Assembly (NCBI RefSeq): GCF_003944755.1
Contig: NZ_RWGU01000050.1
Coordinates: 248,001-312,000, forward strand
Reading direction: 5' to 3'
Source of the DNA: Rhodovulum robiginosum
GTDB lineage: Bacteria > Pseudomonadota > Alphaproteobacteria > Rhodobacterales > Rhodobacteraceae
Length of the DNA: 64,000 nucleotides
Positions within the stretch are counted from its first letter, which is position 1. The number at the start of each line of letters is the position of its first letter. Shown in pieces: positions 7,208-16,138 of this stretch. Below the pieces are notes generated by a model. That model did not search any database and was not told where the DNA came from. It worked only from the letters and a program-made list of their open reading frames with translations. The position numbers and the translations under genes were made by a program.

Positions 7208-9064
7208 TTACCCGCCCGCGGTGCCCGGCTGGTCGTCATCTGCCGGCTGTTCGCCCGCCACGTCTTCGCGCCAGGCGTTCTCGAAGATCCAGCGCTCGCG
7301 CTCGATCATCTCGGGCCAGCGACGTATTTCTTCAATCGAGGCCTCGTGAAAGTCGCAGGCAGCCTCGTGCAGCGCCGCAAGCCTTTCGTCCGCCATCAGC
7401 CGCGCATATTCGGCCTTTGCCCGCGCCACCTGTGCGGGGTTGAAGCTGGACGTGGCGAACGCATGCTGGTTGCGCGTCCGCCAATATCGGTTCGACACGG
7501 ACTTGTTGGCAACCACGACATCGCCGCGGCGGGCCTTCATCAGGTAGCTGCCCAGGGACCGCAGGGGATAGTGTTCGAGCACGACCCGATCATAGGCGTC
7601 GCGCGCATCCGCGCCGTTGGCCTCGTCATCGCGCTGCAACTCGGAAAGGTAACGCCCGGAACCGTCCAGCCAAAGCACCGGCCCGATCTGCGGCATGAAG
7701 TCGGGGCGGTGGTTGCGCAGCCGCGCCACGCGCGGAGAAAGCCGCACGATCGTCTTGACGCCGCGTTTCGCTTTGCGCTTGCCCGGCTTCGGGGTCTGGT
7801 GCGCCGGAAATTGCTCGGTGACCCAACCCCTCTCGAAATCGCGCCGCGCGTTCGAGCCGTGGTTCAACTCGCTCATCGAAATTGCGTCGAACGGCCCCAC
7901 CTCGGCAAAAAGATCGGTCAACCGGCCCTCGCCGTCACGAATGTTGATGAACTCGTCCACATCCATCGAGATGAAGAAATCCGCATCACGCAGCGTCCGC
8001 AGGTAATGCGTGTAGCGCAGCGCCCGCGGCTGGAAATGGGCGTCGCCCTCGACGGCAAGGGCCGGGTTGGGCAGATGAGTCACCTCGCCCAGATCGTCCA
8101 ACCGGTCCAGCAGTTCTGCCGACCCATCGCTACAGTCATTGGTAAAGACGACCAGGTCGGTCACGCCGACCGCCCGATGCCAAGCCAGCCATTCGAGAAT
8201 GAACGGCCCTTCGTCCTTCATGCAGGTTGCGACCATGACGCGGGGCTCTTGCAGCGGCCAGGTGCGGTAGCGGCGCGTCGGCATCAGCGACCCTTCCAGC
8301 GGCTGTCGCACACCGTCCTGCGGGGCGAAGACCTGCACGGTTGAGCTGTTCCAGGTATCGGTCTGACGATAGAACCCGCGCGCCGCAAGCGTGCCGGTCA
8401 GCCGCGCCACGCCCTCTTCGCCATACACTTTGGGATGCAATTCGAGGATGAGCAGTCTGATGCCGGAAAGATCGACATCGGGGTCGGACAAAAGCGAAAG
8501 CTCCGCCCCCTCGATATCGCATTGCAAGACCGTCGGCCGCACCTCGTCTAGCAGGTCGTTCAACCCCAGCCGCGGCACCTCTACCACCTCGTGATAGGGG
8601 CGCGAGTCCGGCTCCATCGTGGAGGCCCAGAAATTGTGGCGCAGATAAAAGCGGCAGGACGGGCCCGAAGCGTGGTCCACCGCGCCAAAGCGCAGGTCCG
8701 CGCGTTCGGCCCCGTTAAGCCGCAGCGTCTCGCGTATTACCGGCATCAGCGCGGGGTTGGCCTCGACCGCGACGACCGCTTCCACCCCCTCGGACAATGC
8801 CGCGATCGACGCGCACAGCCCCATGCCGGCGCCAAGCTCCAGAACGCGGTCGCCGGGGCGAACAAGGGCGCGCAGGGTCTTTGCCTCGCCACCCTCGTAG
8901 CGATTGTTGCGCATTGCCTTTTCGATCTTCGGCGTGACGATATGAGGGATAAAGGGCATGGTGACGCCCTGACACTCGATCACCTCGTCATAGTCCGGGC
9001 AATCCTTTTTGGGCTCAGCAATCCGGTTCACGATGCGCCCCATATTTCTTTGGTCAAAAGACAC
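7208..9064 (-). CDS. FkbM-type methyltransferase fused to a family 2/92-like glycosyltransferase
   Basis: 618 residues with two catalytic halves. Residues about 60-270 carry a SAM-binding Rossmann fold of FkbM type (motif I VLELGAGMGLC at 74-84, then AVEANP, and a later LILELHP). Residues about 275-560 carry a glycosyltransferase core of the Glyco_tranf_2_4/GT92 type: CMKDEGPFILEWLAWH, the donor-loop-like NDCSDGS, and the metal-binding SMDVDEF near residue 365. It could transfer and methylate a sugar in a surface glycan. Upstream on the same strand are a methyltransferase and another glycosyltransferase, making a polysaccharide-modification group. Substrate unknown. Confidence 0.75.
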   Translation of the reverse strand: MSFDQRNMGRIVNRIAEPKKDCPDYDEVIECQGVTMPFIPHIVTPKIEKAMRNNRYEGGEAKTLRALVRPGDRVLELGAGMGLCASIAALSEGVEAVVAVEANPALMPVIRETLRLNGAERADLRFGAVDHASGPSCRFYLRHNFWASTMEPDSRPYHEVVEVPRLGLNDLLDEVRPTVLQCDIEGAELSLLSDPDVDLSGIRLLILELHPKVYGEEGVARLTGTLAARGFYRQTDTWNSSTVQVFAPQDGVRQPLEGSLMPTRRYRTWPLQEPRVMVATCMKDEGPFILEWLAWHRAVGVTDLVVFTNDCSDGSAELLDRLDDLGEVTHLPNPALAVEGDAHFQPRALRYTHYLRTLRDADFFISMDVDEFINIRDGEGRLTDLFAEVGPFDAISMSELNHGSNARRDFERGWVTEQFPAHQTPKPGKRKAKRGVKTIVRLSPRVARLRNHRPDFMPQIGPVLWLDGSGRYLSELQRDDEANGADARDAYDRVVLEHYPLRSLGSYLMKARRGDVVVANKSVSNRYWRTRNQHAFATSSFNPAQVARAKAEYARLMADERLAALHEAACDFHEASIEEIRRWPEMIERERWIFENAWREDVAGEQPADDDQPGTAGG

Positions 9065-9206
9065 CCCATCGCAAGAATTGCACCGCCCGAAGCCCGCCTG
9101 TTCGGCGGTGTGGCGCCTCGCCCCGGTCCAAACGGAAGTGCCGCGGCCAACGGAGCCGTCTCCGGCCGCGCGGCGGCATCTGTCGCCAATCGCGTCGCGG
9201 CGGCGG

Positions 9207-9974
9207 TCATGTGGTCTTCTCGACCAGTACGCGGCGCTTCTTGCGCGTCTCGTCCAGCACGCTGAGCGTCCCCAGCTCGGCCAGCCGCGCGGCCTGCGGC
9301 TCGTAGCTTTTCATCCTTACGTCCAGCAGGATGCGCCCGCCCTTGGCGACGTTTTCGCGGAAATAGGGCATGTAGACGTCGACCGGGAAGTGGAACCCGC
9401 AGGAAAGAAAGCTGACCGCGAGATCGACCGGCCTGGAGGTCAGAACGTCGGCTTCGCGCGGGTTCAGCGTTTCTATGGCCCCGTCGGCCACGCCGTTCGC
9501 GGTGAGGAACCTGCGGGCGCGGGCGAGGTCCGCATAGGCCGCGCCCTCGGATTTAAAGCCGAAATGACGGTGGTCGTTTTCCTCGATGTCGATCAGCAAC
9601 AGATCGGAGCCATAGGCCCGCGCCGCGAAGAGGTCGAACAGCGCGTAGCCGCAGCCGATATCGGCGATCCGTCCGGGCGGGGCGCGGTCCAGCACCGGCC
9701 GCAGCTCCGAGAACTCGTCGCCGATCACCCTTGCCGCGTCGCGGGCGATGCGCGCGCCGCGCTCGGCCACGATGTGGTCGATGGCGGCGGTGTCGCCGGA
9801 GCTCCAGTCCTTGATGATCCGCCCCGAGTTCGGCACGTCGCTGACGATTTCGGATCGTTGGAGGACGAAGTTGACCATATCTGCGGGGCCGAACATCGAA
9901 AGGTCCAGCGTCGCGGGGTCGGTGGCCATCTGCATTCTGCCCTCCGTCGGTTTTGTCTCTGGCGCTGGCATCAT
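9207..9974 (-). CDS. SAM-dependent methyltransferase-like protein
   Basis: 255 residues. A class I methyltransferase motif lies near residue 105 (IADIGCGYALFDLF), followed by an acidic strand end (LLLIDIEEN) and a GGRILLDVR strand, i.e. the expected nucleotide-binding half. The N-terminal 90 residues are helical. The ATG overlaps the stop of the upstream glycosyltransferase in ATGA, so translation is probably coupled; an internal ATG at residue 14 or 16 is possible. The substrate is likely part of the same glycan pathway, but this is inferred only from neighbours. Confidence 0.65.
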   Translation of the reverse strand: MMPAPETKPTEGRMQMATDPATLDLSMFGPADMVNFVLQRSEIVSDVPNSGRIIKDWSSGDTAAIDHIVAERGARIARDAARVIGDEFSELRPVLDRAPPGRIADIGCGYALFDLFAARAYGSDLLLIDIEENDHRHFGFKSEGAAYADLARARRFLTANGVADGAIETLNPREADVLTSRPVDLAVSFLSCGFHFPVDVYMPYFRENVAKGGRILLDVRMKSYEPQAARLAELGTLSVLDETRKKRRVLVEKTT

Positions 9975-10981
9975 GCCTCGTCTCGAAAGATCTTGGGCGC
10001 CGCGGCGATCAGCCGTTCTGCACAGTCCTTCACGAAGCGCGGCTCGACCAGGTATTTGCGCGACAGGCTCTCGGCCGAGGCATCGGCCCTGAGCGCCTCG
10101 AGCGCCAGCTTCGCCTGAAATTCCGGATCGTCGACCGGGGCCTTGTGCTGCACGATCTTGGCGGGGATCGGTGCGGCTGCGGGGTCGATACCGTGCTTTT
10201 TCAGCAGCCCGTGCATGAAGCTGCCGCGGCGGGGCGTGTTGTTTTCCTGCTCTTCCAGCCGCGGCTTCATCCGCCGCGCCCAGAAATGAACGCCCCGCGT
10301 CTCATCGGTGAAATCGTCGCGCTCGGGGTCGAAGCGGCTGATGATCAGGTGGTTCCGCTTTTTGAATCTGACCGGGTAAAAGGCGGCCTCGGGCAGGGCA
10401 TGGGCGATCTCGCCGGTCTCGATCAGGAAATGGGTTACCGAGGCGGGTCCGGTAAAGCCCCAGTTTTGCTCCGTCATATGAACCGGGCGGCCGGCCTCGG
10501 CCTCGGCGCGCAACTCGTCCTGTTGCCAGTCCTTCAGCCACGGGGCGATGGCGTATTCGTCCTTGAAGAACTCCAAGAGCCCGTTCAGCGTCTCCGAATC
10601 CGGCGGCAGGCCCAGCACCGCGTTACACACCAGCCCGGGCTTTTCCCAGCCAAAGATATAGGGGCCGTCATAGGCGAACGGCCGGTAACAGTACATATCG
10701 GCATCGACCCAGACCTGGTCGGTTGTCTTGAGCAACTTCAGCCGGAAGAGGTCGGCATGCAGCGCCGGGCTGCCGGTGCGGGCGTGGCGATACATCGGCT
10801 CGGCGGGAAAGATATCGGCGGCGTCGGCGGTCTTGACGCCCTCGGGCACGTTCTCGATCGGGCCATAGCTGTAAAGCGTGGTCTCGTGCCCCGCGTCGGC
10901 AAAGGATTTCAGGCAGAGCTGTTCCAGCCACGACAGCCGCCCGCCGATCCACAGACTCGCAATTCTCGGAAGGTCTACCAT
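9971..10981 (-). CDS. Glycosyltransferase with DXD motif (capsular or GT32-like)
   Basis: 336 residues. The N-terminus PRIASLWIGGRLSWLEQLCLKSF, followed by a sugar-nucleotide-binding motif VDADMYC near residue 95, is the arrangement of alpha-glycosyltransferases of the Gly_transf_sug/capsule type. The C-terminal 60 residues look like a helical add-on. I chose the ATG at 10981 because GGGCGGGAG precedes it; longer in-frame starts at 11023 and 11047 lack such a site. First gene of the three-gene minus-strand glycan set, coupled to the methyltransferase by ATGA. Acceptor and donor unknown. Confidence 0.68.
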   Translation of the reverse strand: MVDLPRIASLWIGGRLSWLEQLCLKSFADAGHETTLYSYGPIENVPEGVKTADAADIFPAEPMYRHARTGSPALHADLFRLKLLKTTDQVWVDADMYCYRPFAYDGPYIFGWEKPGLVCNAVLGLPPDSETLNGLLEFFKDEYAIAPWLKDWQQDELRAEAEAGRPVHMTEQNWGFTGPASVTHFLIETGEIAHALPEAAFYPVRFKKRNHLIISRFDPERDDFTDETRGVHFWARRMKPRLEEQENNTPRRGSFMHGLLKKHGIDPAAAPIPAKIVQHKAPVDDPEFQAKLALEALRADASAESLSRKYLVEPRFVKDCAERLIAAAPKIFRDEA

Positions 10982-11140
10982 CGCTCCCGCCCGTTTTGCC
11001 TCATCGGTTTTTAAACCGATCATCGCGTCAGGTCTCGGGCGCCGCAATGGTTTTCGGGGGGCGGGTGCAGTTTCGGCCCGCCCGTTGCATGTGGATGCGG
11101 TCGATCGCGGGCGCCGCCGGCAGCGGCGGTGCCCGATCGG

Positions 11141-11347
11141 TCAGATAGCCTTGAGGTCGCCCGCCGATTGGCGGCCGTCGCGGCCTTCGATCATTTCGTA
11201 GGAAACCTTCTGGTTATCGGCCAGCCCGGTCATCCCCGCGCGTTCGACCGCCGAGATGTGCACAAACACGTCCTTGCCGCCGTCGTCGGGTGCGATGAAG
11301 CCATAGCCCTTGGTGGTATTGAACCATTTCACGGTGCCCGTCGGCAT
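11141..11347 (-). CDS. CspA-family cold shock protein
   Basis: 68 residues, one cold-shock OB-fold. RNP1 is KGYGFIAPD and RNP2 is DVFVHISAV; the start PTGTVKWFN is typical. It binds single-stranded RNA or DNA as an RNA chaperone. An ATG at 11345-11347 with AGGAGAAACG upstream fixes the start; an open frame continues further upstream but does not match the family. Divergent from the ArsC-like gene; the shared 209-base region would hold both promoters and the csp leader. Cold induction cannot be judged from sequence. Confidence 0.93.
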   Translation of the reverse strand: MPTGTVKWFNTTKGYGFIAPDDGGKDVFVHISAVERAGMTGLADNQKVSYEMIEGRDGRQSAGDLKAI

Positions 11348-11556
11348 GCCCGTTTCTCCTTCGCTCTGTCCCGCCCGCGGGATTGCGGCGGGCACGGTCA
11401 CAGCCAGGTCTTCCACGTCTTCCGGCTGCCCCGAGCGAGGAGCGGTCGTCATAGTCGTCTTGCCGTCACGGTCAAAGATTGGGGTGCGAATCAGCTTGAA
11501 ATCAAGTTTTGAGTTGGGTTAGCGGCGCTCAGAAGTTATCTGACCAAGGGGACGGG

Positions 11557-11883
11557 ATGCGCATCTACGGCCTGAAAAGCTGCGATACTTGCCGCAAGGC
11601 GCTCAAGGCGCTGGAGGCGGCCGGCCATGCGCCCGCCTTTCACGACATCCGCGCCGCGCCGCTGCCGCCGGGCGAGATCACGCGCTTTCGCGATACCTTC
11701 GGCGACGCGCTGGTCAACCGCCGCTCGACCACCTGGCGCGGGCTGGATGAGGCCGACCGCGCCGCCGATCCGGCGGCGCTTCTGGCTGCGCATCCGGCGC
11801 TGATGAAACGCCCGGTGATCGAGGCGGACGGGGTCCTCTACCTTGGATGGGGGCCGGAGGTGCAAGTGGCCCTGCTTGGATAA
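11557..11883 (+). CDS. ArsC/Spx-family thioredoxin-fold protein
   Basis: 108 residues of the arsenate-reductase-like (ArsC/Spx/YffB) thioredoxin fold. The N-terminal active-site motif CDTCRKAL (Cys10 and Cys13) is followed by the helix, by a typical RSTTWRGL block (YffB/ArsC lineage) and by KRPVIE near the C-terminus. It is probably a glutathione-dependent reductase or a stand-alone thiol protein rather than a true arsenate reductase, since no ars operon is nearby. The ATG at 11557 is preceded by AAGGGGACGG. Confidence 0.85.
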   Translation: MRIYGLKSCDTCRKALKALEAAGHAPAFHDIRAAPLPPGEITRFRDTFGDALVNRRSTTWRGLDEADRAADPAALLAAHPALMKRPVIEADGVLYLGWGPEVQVALLG

Positions 11884-11931
11884 ACCCGGACCGCCCCTTA
11901 TATCGCGAGGCGGAAAACACAGGAGGCGCAG

Positions 11932-12288
11932 ATGCGCAACGCGGCCCTGACCTTGGGTGTAATCGCCGGCGTGATCGGGTTGATCGTGGGCTTTTTCGGC
12001 TACGGCTACACGGTCTTCATCGACAATTTCGGCGAATTCGGCGACCTGGCCCATCAGGTCGAAAACCCCGACCTTGTTCGCGCGGTCTCGCTTGTCTCGC
12101 CGATTCTCGCCATTGCCGGCGGGGCAATGGCACGCGCGCGCAACATCGCCGCGGGCCTCTTGATGCTGGTCTCCTGTGCCGGCATGTTCTGGGGCTTCGG
12201 TTTCAACGTCTTCACCATGTTCCCGATCGCGATGTGCGGTCTGGGCGGGCTTTTGGCGCTGGCCGCCCGTCAGCCCGACGAGGCCTGA
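11932..12288 (+). CDS. Small inner-membrane protein, unknown
   Basis: 118 residues with four hydrophobic stretches (about 5-27, 48-65, 68-86 and 90-110). There is no motif I recognise; the short loop between helices 1 and 2 is acidic (FIDNFGEFGDLAHQVENPD). A strong AGGAGGCGCAG ribosome site precedes the ATG. It lies 48 bases after the ArsC-like gene on the same strand. Its end overlaps the end of the convergent DoxX gene by 19 bases. Confidence 0.6.
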   Translation: MRNAALTLGVIAGVIGLIVGFFGYGYTVFIDNFGEFGDLAHQVENPDLVRAVSLVSPILAIAGGAMARARNIAAGLLMLVSCAGMFWGFGFNVFTMFPIAMCGLGGLLALAARQPDEA

Positions 12289-12839
12289 GCCCGCCGCGCG
12301 ATCACCCGGTCGAGCGAGAGCGGCCCGCCGCCCAGCAACAGCGGCACCGACAAAAGGGTGATCCAGATCAGGCGCTGGTCCAGGATCGGTGCCGTCGGCA
12401 TCCGGTCGAACCACGCGCCCAGCGTTTCGGGCTGGGTCAGTGCCCCGTGGCCGATGAGGTCGGTCAGGGTCTGCACCACGACGAAGCCGATCATGCCCAG
12501 CGCCGCCAGCCGCGTGGCCAGCCCCAGCACCAGCAAGAGCGGCAGCACGAATTCCGCGGCGGTGCCCGCCACCACGACCGCCCGGTGCCAGGCGCCCAAC
12601 TGGCTGACATCGTAGTTCGCCGCCTCCATGGCGCGCGGGAAGATCTGGGCGTAGGCGCCGAGCGAGGGCATGATCAGGCCGCCCAGGCCGTCGCCGAGCT
12701 TGGTATGGGCCGAGGCCCAGAAATAGACCAGCAGCGTAGCCGCAAAAGTGAAACGCGCAAGCGTCGGCAACACCGCCGGAGCCAGCCATGAGCTGAGCCA
12801 GGTTGAAATACGATTATTGTACGATATCAGCATATTCAT
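12270..12839 (-). CDS. DoxX-family membrane protein of the bufferin operon
   Basis: 189 residues, four predicted transmembrane helices, DoxX type. In described bufferin operons a DoxX-like integral membrane protein follows bufA, bufB and bufC. Its exact job there is unresolved, probably redox or peptide handling at the membrane. The start ATG overlaps the stop of the bufC-like gene (ATGA), so it belongs to the same operon. The Trp/His-containing segment LGAWHRAVVVAG between helices is family-like. Confidence 0.8.
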   Translation of the reverse strand: MNMLISYNNRISTWLSSWLAPAVLPTLARFTFAATLLVYFWASAHTKLGDGLGGLIMPSLGAYAQIFPRAMEAANYDVSQLGAWHRAVVVAGTAAEFVLPLLLVLGLATRLAALGMIGFVVVQTLTDLIGHGALTQPETLGAWFDRMPTAPILDQRLIWITLLSVPLLLGGGPLSLDRVIARRAQASSG

Positions 12840-13594
12840 GGCGCATCCTCGCCTGTCACATCAACCAGCGCGGCATGGTCCAGCAGGATTTGCAGGACCG
12901 CGGAAAGGTTGAAATCCTGACACTCCTCTTCCGCCGCCGCGACGGCCTCTCCCAGCGGGCGGCCGTGCATGAGGGCCGCGACAAATCCTCCGCCGCCGGG
13001 CGGCAGCGGCAGCGGCACCGGGTCATAGCCCGGCCGGACCACCAGCACGTCCTCGGGGCCGGCGGCGGGTTTGGGCGCCGCTGCCGCGGTGTTGGCTCGC
13101 CAGATGCCGAACACCGGCCAGCGTGACCGGATGAGGCGCAGCGCGGGCGCCAGGTGCAGCCGCGCGCCCATCAGCGCCTCGGGCGGCAGCGCGGCCAGCG
13201 CATCGGGGGCGATGGGGTCGCTGTCGGCGGCGTGATAGCTTTCGCGCAGCGCCATTTCCAGCCGCGCCACGTCCGGCAGGTATACCAGCCGCTGCGCCGG
13301 GCCGAACCCTTCGAGAAAGGCCGGAAACGTCTCGCCGTAAAGCGTCAGCCGGGGCGAACGCGGCGGGTGGGAGCGCAGGAAAACGCCCGCCATCGCCGTG
13401 AAAAAGTCGTCGCCCACCAGTTTGCGCACCACCGGAAAGCCGGTTTCCAGCGCCTTGGTCAGGCTGACCGCCACGTTGTTGCGGTAGACGGCAAAGCGCT
13501 TGCCTGCCGGGCGCCCGTCGGGGCCGGTCAGCCCCGGGGGCACCGCCGCGGACGGGTCGAGCAGCGCCTGGGTGAACTCGCCTTGCCGGACCAT
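12836..13594 (-). CDS. bufC: BufC-like partner protein (DUF2063, putative DNA-binding-domain family)
   Basis: 252 residues. The N-terminal DUF2063 domain is seen as QALLDPSAAVPPGL and RFAVYRNNVAVSL, followed by the GDDFFTAMA and YLPDVARLE blocks. In this RiPP type it works as the recognition partner that brings the precursor peptide to the DUF692 (BufB/MbnB-like) enzyme. The ATG at 13594 shares one base with the stop of bufB (TGATG); a longer in-frame start would overlap bufB extensively and is rejected. The old name 'DNA-binding' comes from one structure and need not apply. Confidence 0.85.
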   Translation of the reverse strand: MVRQGEFTQALLDPSAAVPPGLTGPDGRPAGKRFAVYRNNVAVSLTKALETGFPVVRKLVGDDFFTAMAGVFLRSHPPRSPRLTLYGETFPAFLEGFGPAQRLVYLPDVARLEMALRESYHAADSDPIAPDALAALPPEALMGARLHLAPALRLIRSRWPVFGIWRANTAAAAPKPAAGPEDVLVVRPGYDPVPLPLPPGGGGFVAALMHGRPLGEAVAAAEEECQDFNLSAVLQILLDHAALVDVTGEDAP

Positions 13595-14445
13595 CAAGCA
13601 TCCACCGGGGTCGAAAGCGCCGCGGCCCGACCCGCCTCGGCGGCCAGCACCGGCCAGTCGGGCACGTCGGTATCCCATTCGATCAGCGTCGGGCGGGGCC
13701 CGGCGCGATGCAGGGTGTGGGCGTAAAGCGCCCAGACCGGATCGACCACCTCGGCGCCGTGGCTGTCGATCAACAGGGGCGCGCCGTGATCGTCTTGCTG
13801 TTCGTCATGGCCGCCGAGGTGGATCTCGCCGACCTCGGCCATCGGGAACGCGTCGATATAGGCCACGGGGTCGGTCTGCTGGTTGGTGGCTGACACGAAG
13901 ACGTTGTTGAGGTCGAGCAGCAGGCCGCAGCCCGTGCGCCGGGCGATCTCGGCCAGGAAATCGGTTTCGGGCATGTCGCTCTCGGCGAAGGCCAGGTAGG
14001 TCGAGGGGTTTTCCAGCAGCATCCGCCGGCCGATCGTCTCTTGCAGCTGGTCGATATGCGCGGCCACGCGGGTCAGCGTCGCTTCGGTGTAAGGCAGGGG
14101 CAGCAGGTCGTTGAGGAAATGGGTGTCGTGGGTCGACCAGGCCAGGTGCTCGGAAAAGCTGGTCGGATTCAGCCACCCGACGAGATGCTTGAGCCGGGCC
14201 AGATGATCTGCATCGAGCGGCCCCTCGCCGCCGATCGACAGGCCCACGCCGTGGACGGAGATCGGAAATCGTTCGGCCAGCGCGCGAAGCTGCGCCAGCG
14301 GTCGGCCACCGTCGCCCATGTAGTTTTCGGCATGCACCTCAAGCCAGGCGACGGGGCCGGGATCGGCCATGATCGCGTCGAAATGCTGGGGCTTGAAGCC
14401 GACGCCGGGGCGGGCGGGCAGGGTATCTGGGCGCGTGTCGAGCAT
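13594..14445 (-). CDS. bufB: BufB-like DUF692 multinuclear iron oxidase
   Basis: 283 residues of the DUF692 TIM-barrel family (MbnB, TglH and BufB), whose members use a multi-iron centre to oxidise peptide cysteines. Seen: GVGFKPQHF at the start, [48 protein letters not shown] and GEIHLGGH, which together contribute the His, Asp and Glu metal ligands. In bufferins the product turns precursor cysteines into thiooxazole-type copper ligands. It lies 60 bases downstream of the bufA precursor gene and overlaps bufC by one base. Confidence 0.92.
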   Translation of the reverse strand: MLDTRPDTLPARPGVGFKPQHFDAIMADPGPVAWLEVHAENYMGDGGRPLAQLRALAERFPISVHGVGLSIGGEGPLDADHLARLKHLVGWLNPTSFSEHLAWSTHDTHFLNDLLPLPYTEATLTRVAAHIDQLQETIGRRMLLENPSTYLAFAESDMPETDFLAEIARRTGCGLLLDLNNVFVSATNQQTDPVAYIDAFPMAEVGEIHLGGHDEQQDDHGAPLLIDSHGAEVVDPVWALYAHTLHRAGPRPTLIEWDTDVPDWPVLAAEAGRAAALSTPVDA

Positions 14446-14505
14446 GGGGTGTCTCCTGTGGTCGAAACGCCCCCGGCCGAACCGGCCGGGGACAGGGCGC
14501 GTCGC

Positions 14506-14799
14506 TTAGGAGGGGACGTCGCGGTCGAGCGGTTCGAGCGAGCCCATGCGGTCGTCGGGCAGTTCCATCGTCTCGCAGGTGCCGGCGGGCACCAGTTTCC
14601 AGGCGTTGCCCTGATAGTCGACGGACGAGGTGCCCGCGCAGGTGGTGCCGGGGCCGGCGGCGCAATCGTTCTCGCCGGCGAGCGAAACGCCGTAGCACTT
14701 CACCTGCTCCTGATCCTGTGCCTGAGCGGCGGTGCCATGGGCGCTGAGCGCGGCGGCAACGGCGCCGGCAACGGCGAGGGTTTTGACAGTCGTGGACAT
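14506..14799 (-). CDS. bufA: Bufferin precursor peptide (DUF2282)
   Basis: 97 residues. A signal peptide ([18 protein letters not shown]) precedes a 69-residue mature part with the four family cysteines, in VKCYGV, ENDCAAG, GTTCAGT and AGTCETM. This is the DUF2282 class of bufferin precursors: exported RiPPs that bind copper after cysteine modification by BufB/BufC. Two cysteines are expected to be modified and two to form a disulfide (established for the class, not shown here). The ribosome site is CTAGGGAGAAAA. First gene of the bufA-bufB-bufC-doxX operon. No regulator gene is linked. Confidence 0.88.
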   Translation of the reverse strand: MSTTVKTLAVAGAVAAALSAHGTAAQAQDQEQVKCYGVSLAGENDCAAGPGTTCAGTSSVDYQGNAWKLVPAGTCETMELPDDRMGSLEPLDRDVPS

Positions 14800-15022
14800 C
14801 GAATTTTCTCCCTAGGTTTTCCCAATAGTCGCGTTGGGCGACGTGGAGAAGGAAGCAGGCAGAGCCGTTCAACGTCCAGTCACAGGGCGGTGTTGCACGC
14901 CCGTGTGACGGTCTGAAATATACGCAAGGCCGACCTGCGCGCCGTGCAACGATAGCGCACAGGCGTGAAAAATCATTATATGTCGGTAGGTTGAGGCGGC
15001 CCAATGCGGCGTTTCCGGGGCG

Positions 15023-16135
15023 CTAGACCGGATGGGCCGTGTCGAACTCGCGCGACTGTTCTGCAATATCTCGACGGATCTGGGCCTTGGTCGGCACCCG
15101 CCACTTCCGCCCCGTGATCAGGCCGTGCGATTCCAGATCGGCCCCGAGGGCCGCGAAATCGACGAGGCTGAGTGCCCGCGCGGGCATGTTGGGGGCGTCG
15201 CGGCGCATGAACATGTGTGTCACATGGCTCTCGCCCAACAGCGGCAGACCGGCGAAACTGTCCAGCTGCCGGGCAAAGACCGGGTGCCGGCGCTTGCGCC
15301 GCCAGAGGTTGAACACCCGCTGCCCCGACCGCGCGGCCAGAACGTAGAGGTGAAAGGCCGAGCCTTCGGCGAAGATCAGGTCGTCGGCGTCGCGGTAAAG
15401 GCGCAACTGGTCGCGGATTGGCATGGTCTGGGGGTGGACGACCGTCCAGCCTTCGGCGGCGAGGTTGTCGTCGAACGCCTTTTCCAGCACGAAACGCGCC
15501 TGCTGATCCTCGCGCGGCAGGGCCGAGCGCGACAGGAACACGCGCTTGGGCTGCGGCGCCTCGGGCGGGCCCAGCGCATCGACGCGGTCGCGGAAAAACG
15601 CGCGATTGGGGCCCTCGCCCGAAAGATAGCCCTGGGGAAAGCGCATCGCGCGCGGTACGATCAAGCGTTCGACCCGGGTGCGGGCGTTGACGCGGTGCTG
15701 CGGCAGGCCGGGCGCCAGCCAGTCGGCGATCTGGGCGATATAGGGGCGCAGCGGCTGGTTGGGGTAGCGACCGATATAGATGACGCCGTCGATCCCCTCG
15801 GCCTTGTCCACCGCCCAGAAGCGCGACAGCGACTCGGAGACGAAATGGCCGAAATGGTGGGTCTGCAGCAGCCCCAGGTAAAGCCATGTACCCGGCAACT
15901 CGGTCTCGGCGCTGGCGGGCTCGATCTCTTCGGGGCCGACATTCTCGTGGCTCAGAAAGCAGTTGTCGCCGATCTCCTGGCGCCGGCCGGCGGCATCGTA
16001 GACGCCGCCATCGAAGCTGCCGGGGACGACCGATTTTTGCTTCAGGTCGACTTTGGGCGGGAAATACCGGAAGAGCGGCACGACGATGCCGTTCTCGACC
16101 ATGTCGAGCCGGGGCATGTCGGGCGTGCCGCCCAT
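15023..16135 (-). CDS. Glycosyltransferase family 61 protein
   Basis: 370 residues. GT61/DUF563 features: a central TWLYLGLLQTHHFGHFVSESL block, LIVPRAM, then the RVFLSRSALP strand and an EGSAFHLYVLA block near residue 245 that forms the C-terminal nucleotide-sugar half. Bacterial GT61 proteins act in capsule, LPS or exopolysaccharide assembly in the cytosol; the linkage made is unknown. It begins 3 bases after the thrS stop on the same strand, so it may be expressed by read-through. An alternative start is the ATG at 16117. Confidence 0.72.
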   Translation of the reverse strand: MGGTPDMPRLDMVENGIVVPLFRYFPPKVDLKQKSVVPGSFDGGVYDAAGRRQEIGDNCFLSHENVGPEEIEPASAETELPGTWLYLGLLQTHHFGHFVSESLSRFWAVDKAEGIDGVIYIGRYPNQPLRPYIAQIADWLAPGLPQHRVNARTRVERLIVPRAMRFPQGYLSGEGPNRAFFRDRVDALGPPEAPQPKRVFLSRSALPREDQQARFVLEKAFDDNLAAEGWTVVHPQTMPIRDQLRLYRDADDLIFAEGSAFHLYVLAARSGQRVFNLWRRKRRHPVFARQLDSFAGLPLLGESHVTHMFMRRDAPNMPARALSLVDFAALGADLESHGLITGRKWRVPTKAQIRRDIAEQSREFDTAHPV

Positions 16136-16138
16136 GGC

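Noticed and set aside
11557-11883. Arsenic-resistance operon
   Set aside because: Only an ArsC-fold protein is present; no arsB, acr3 or arsR nearby.
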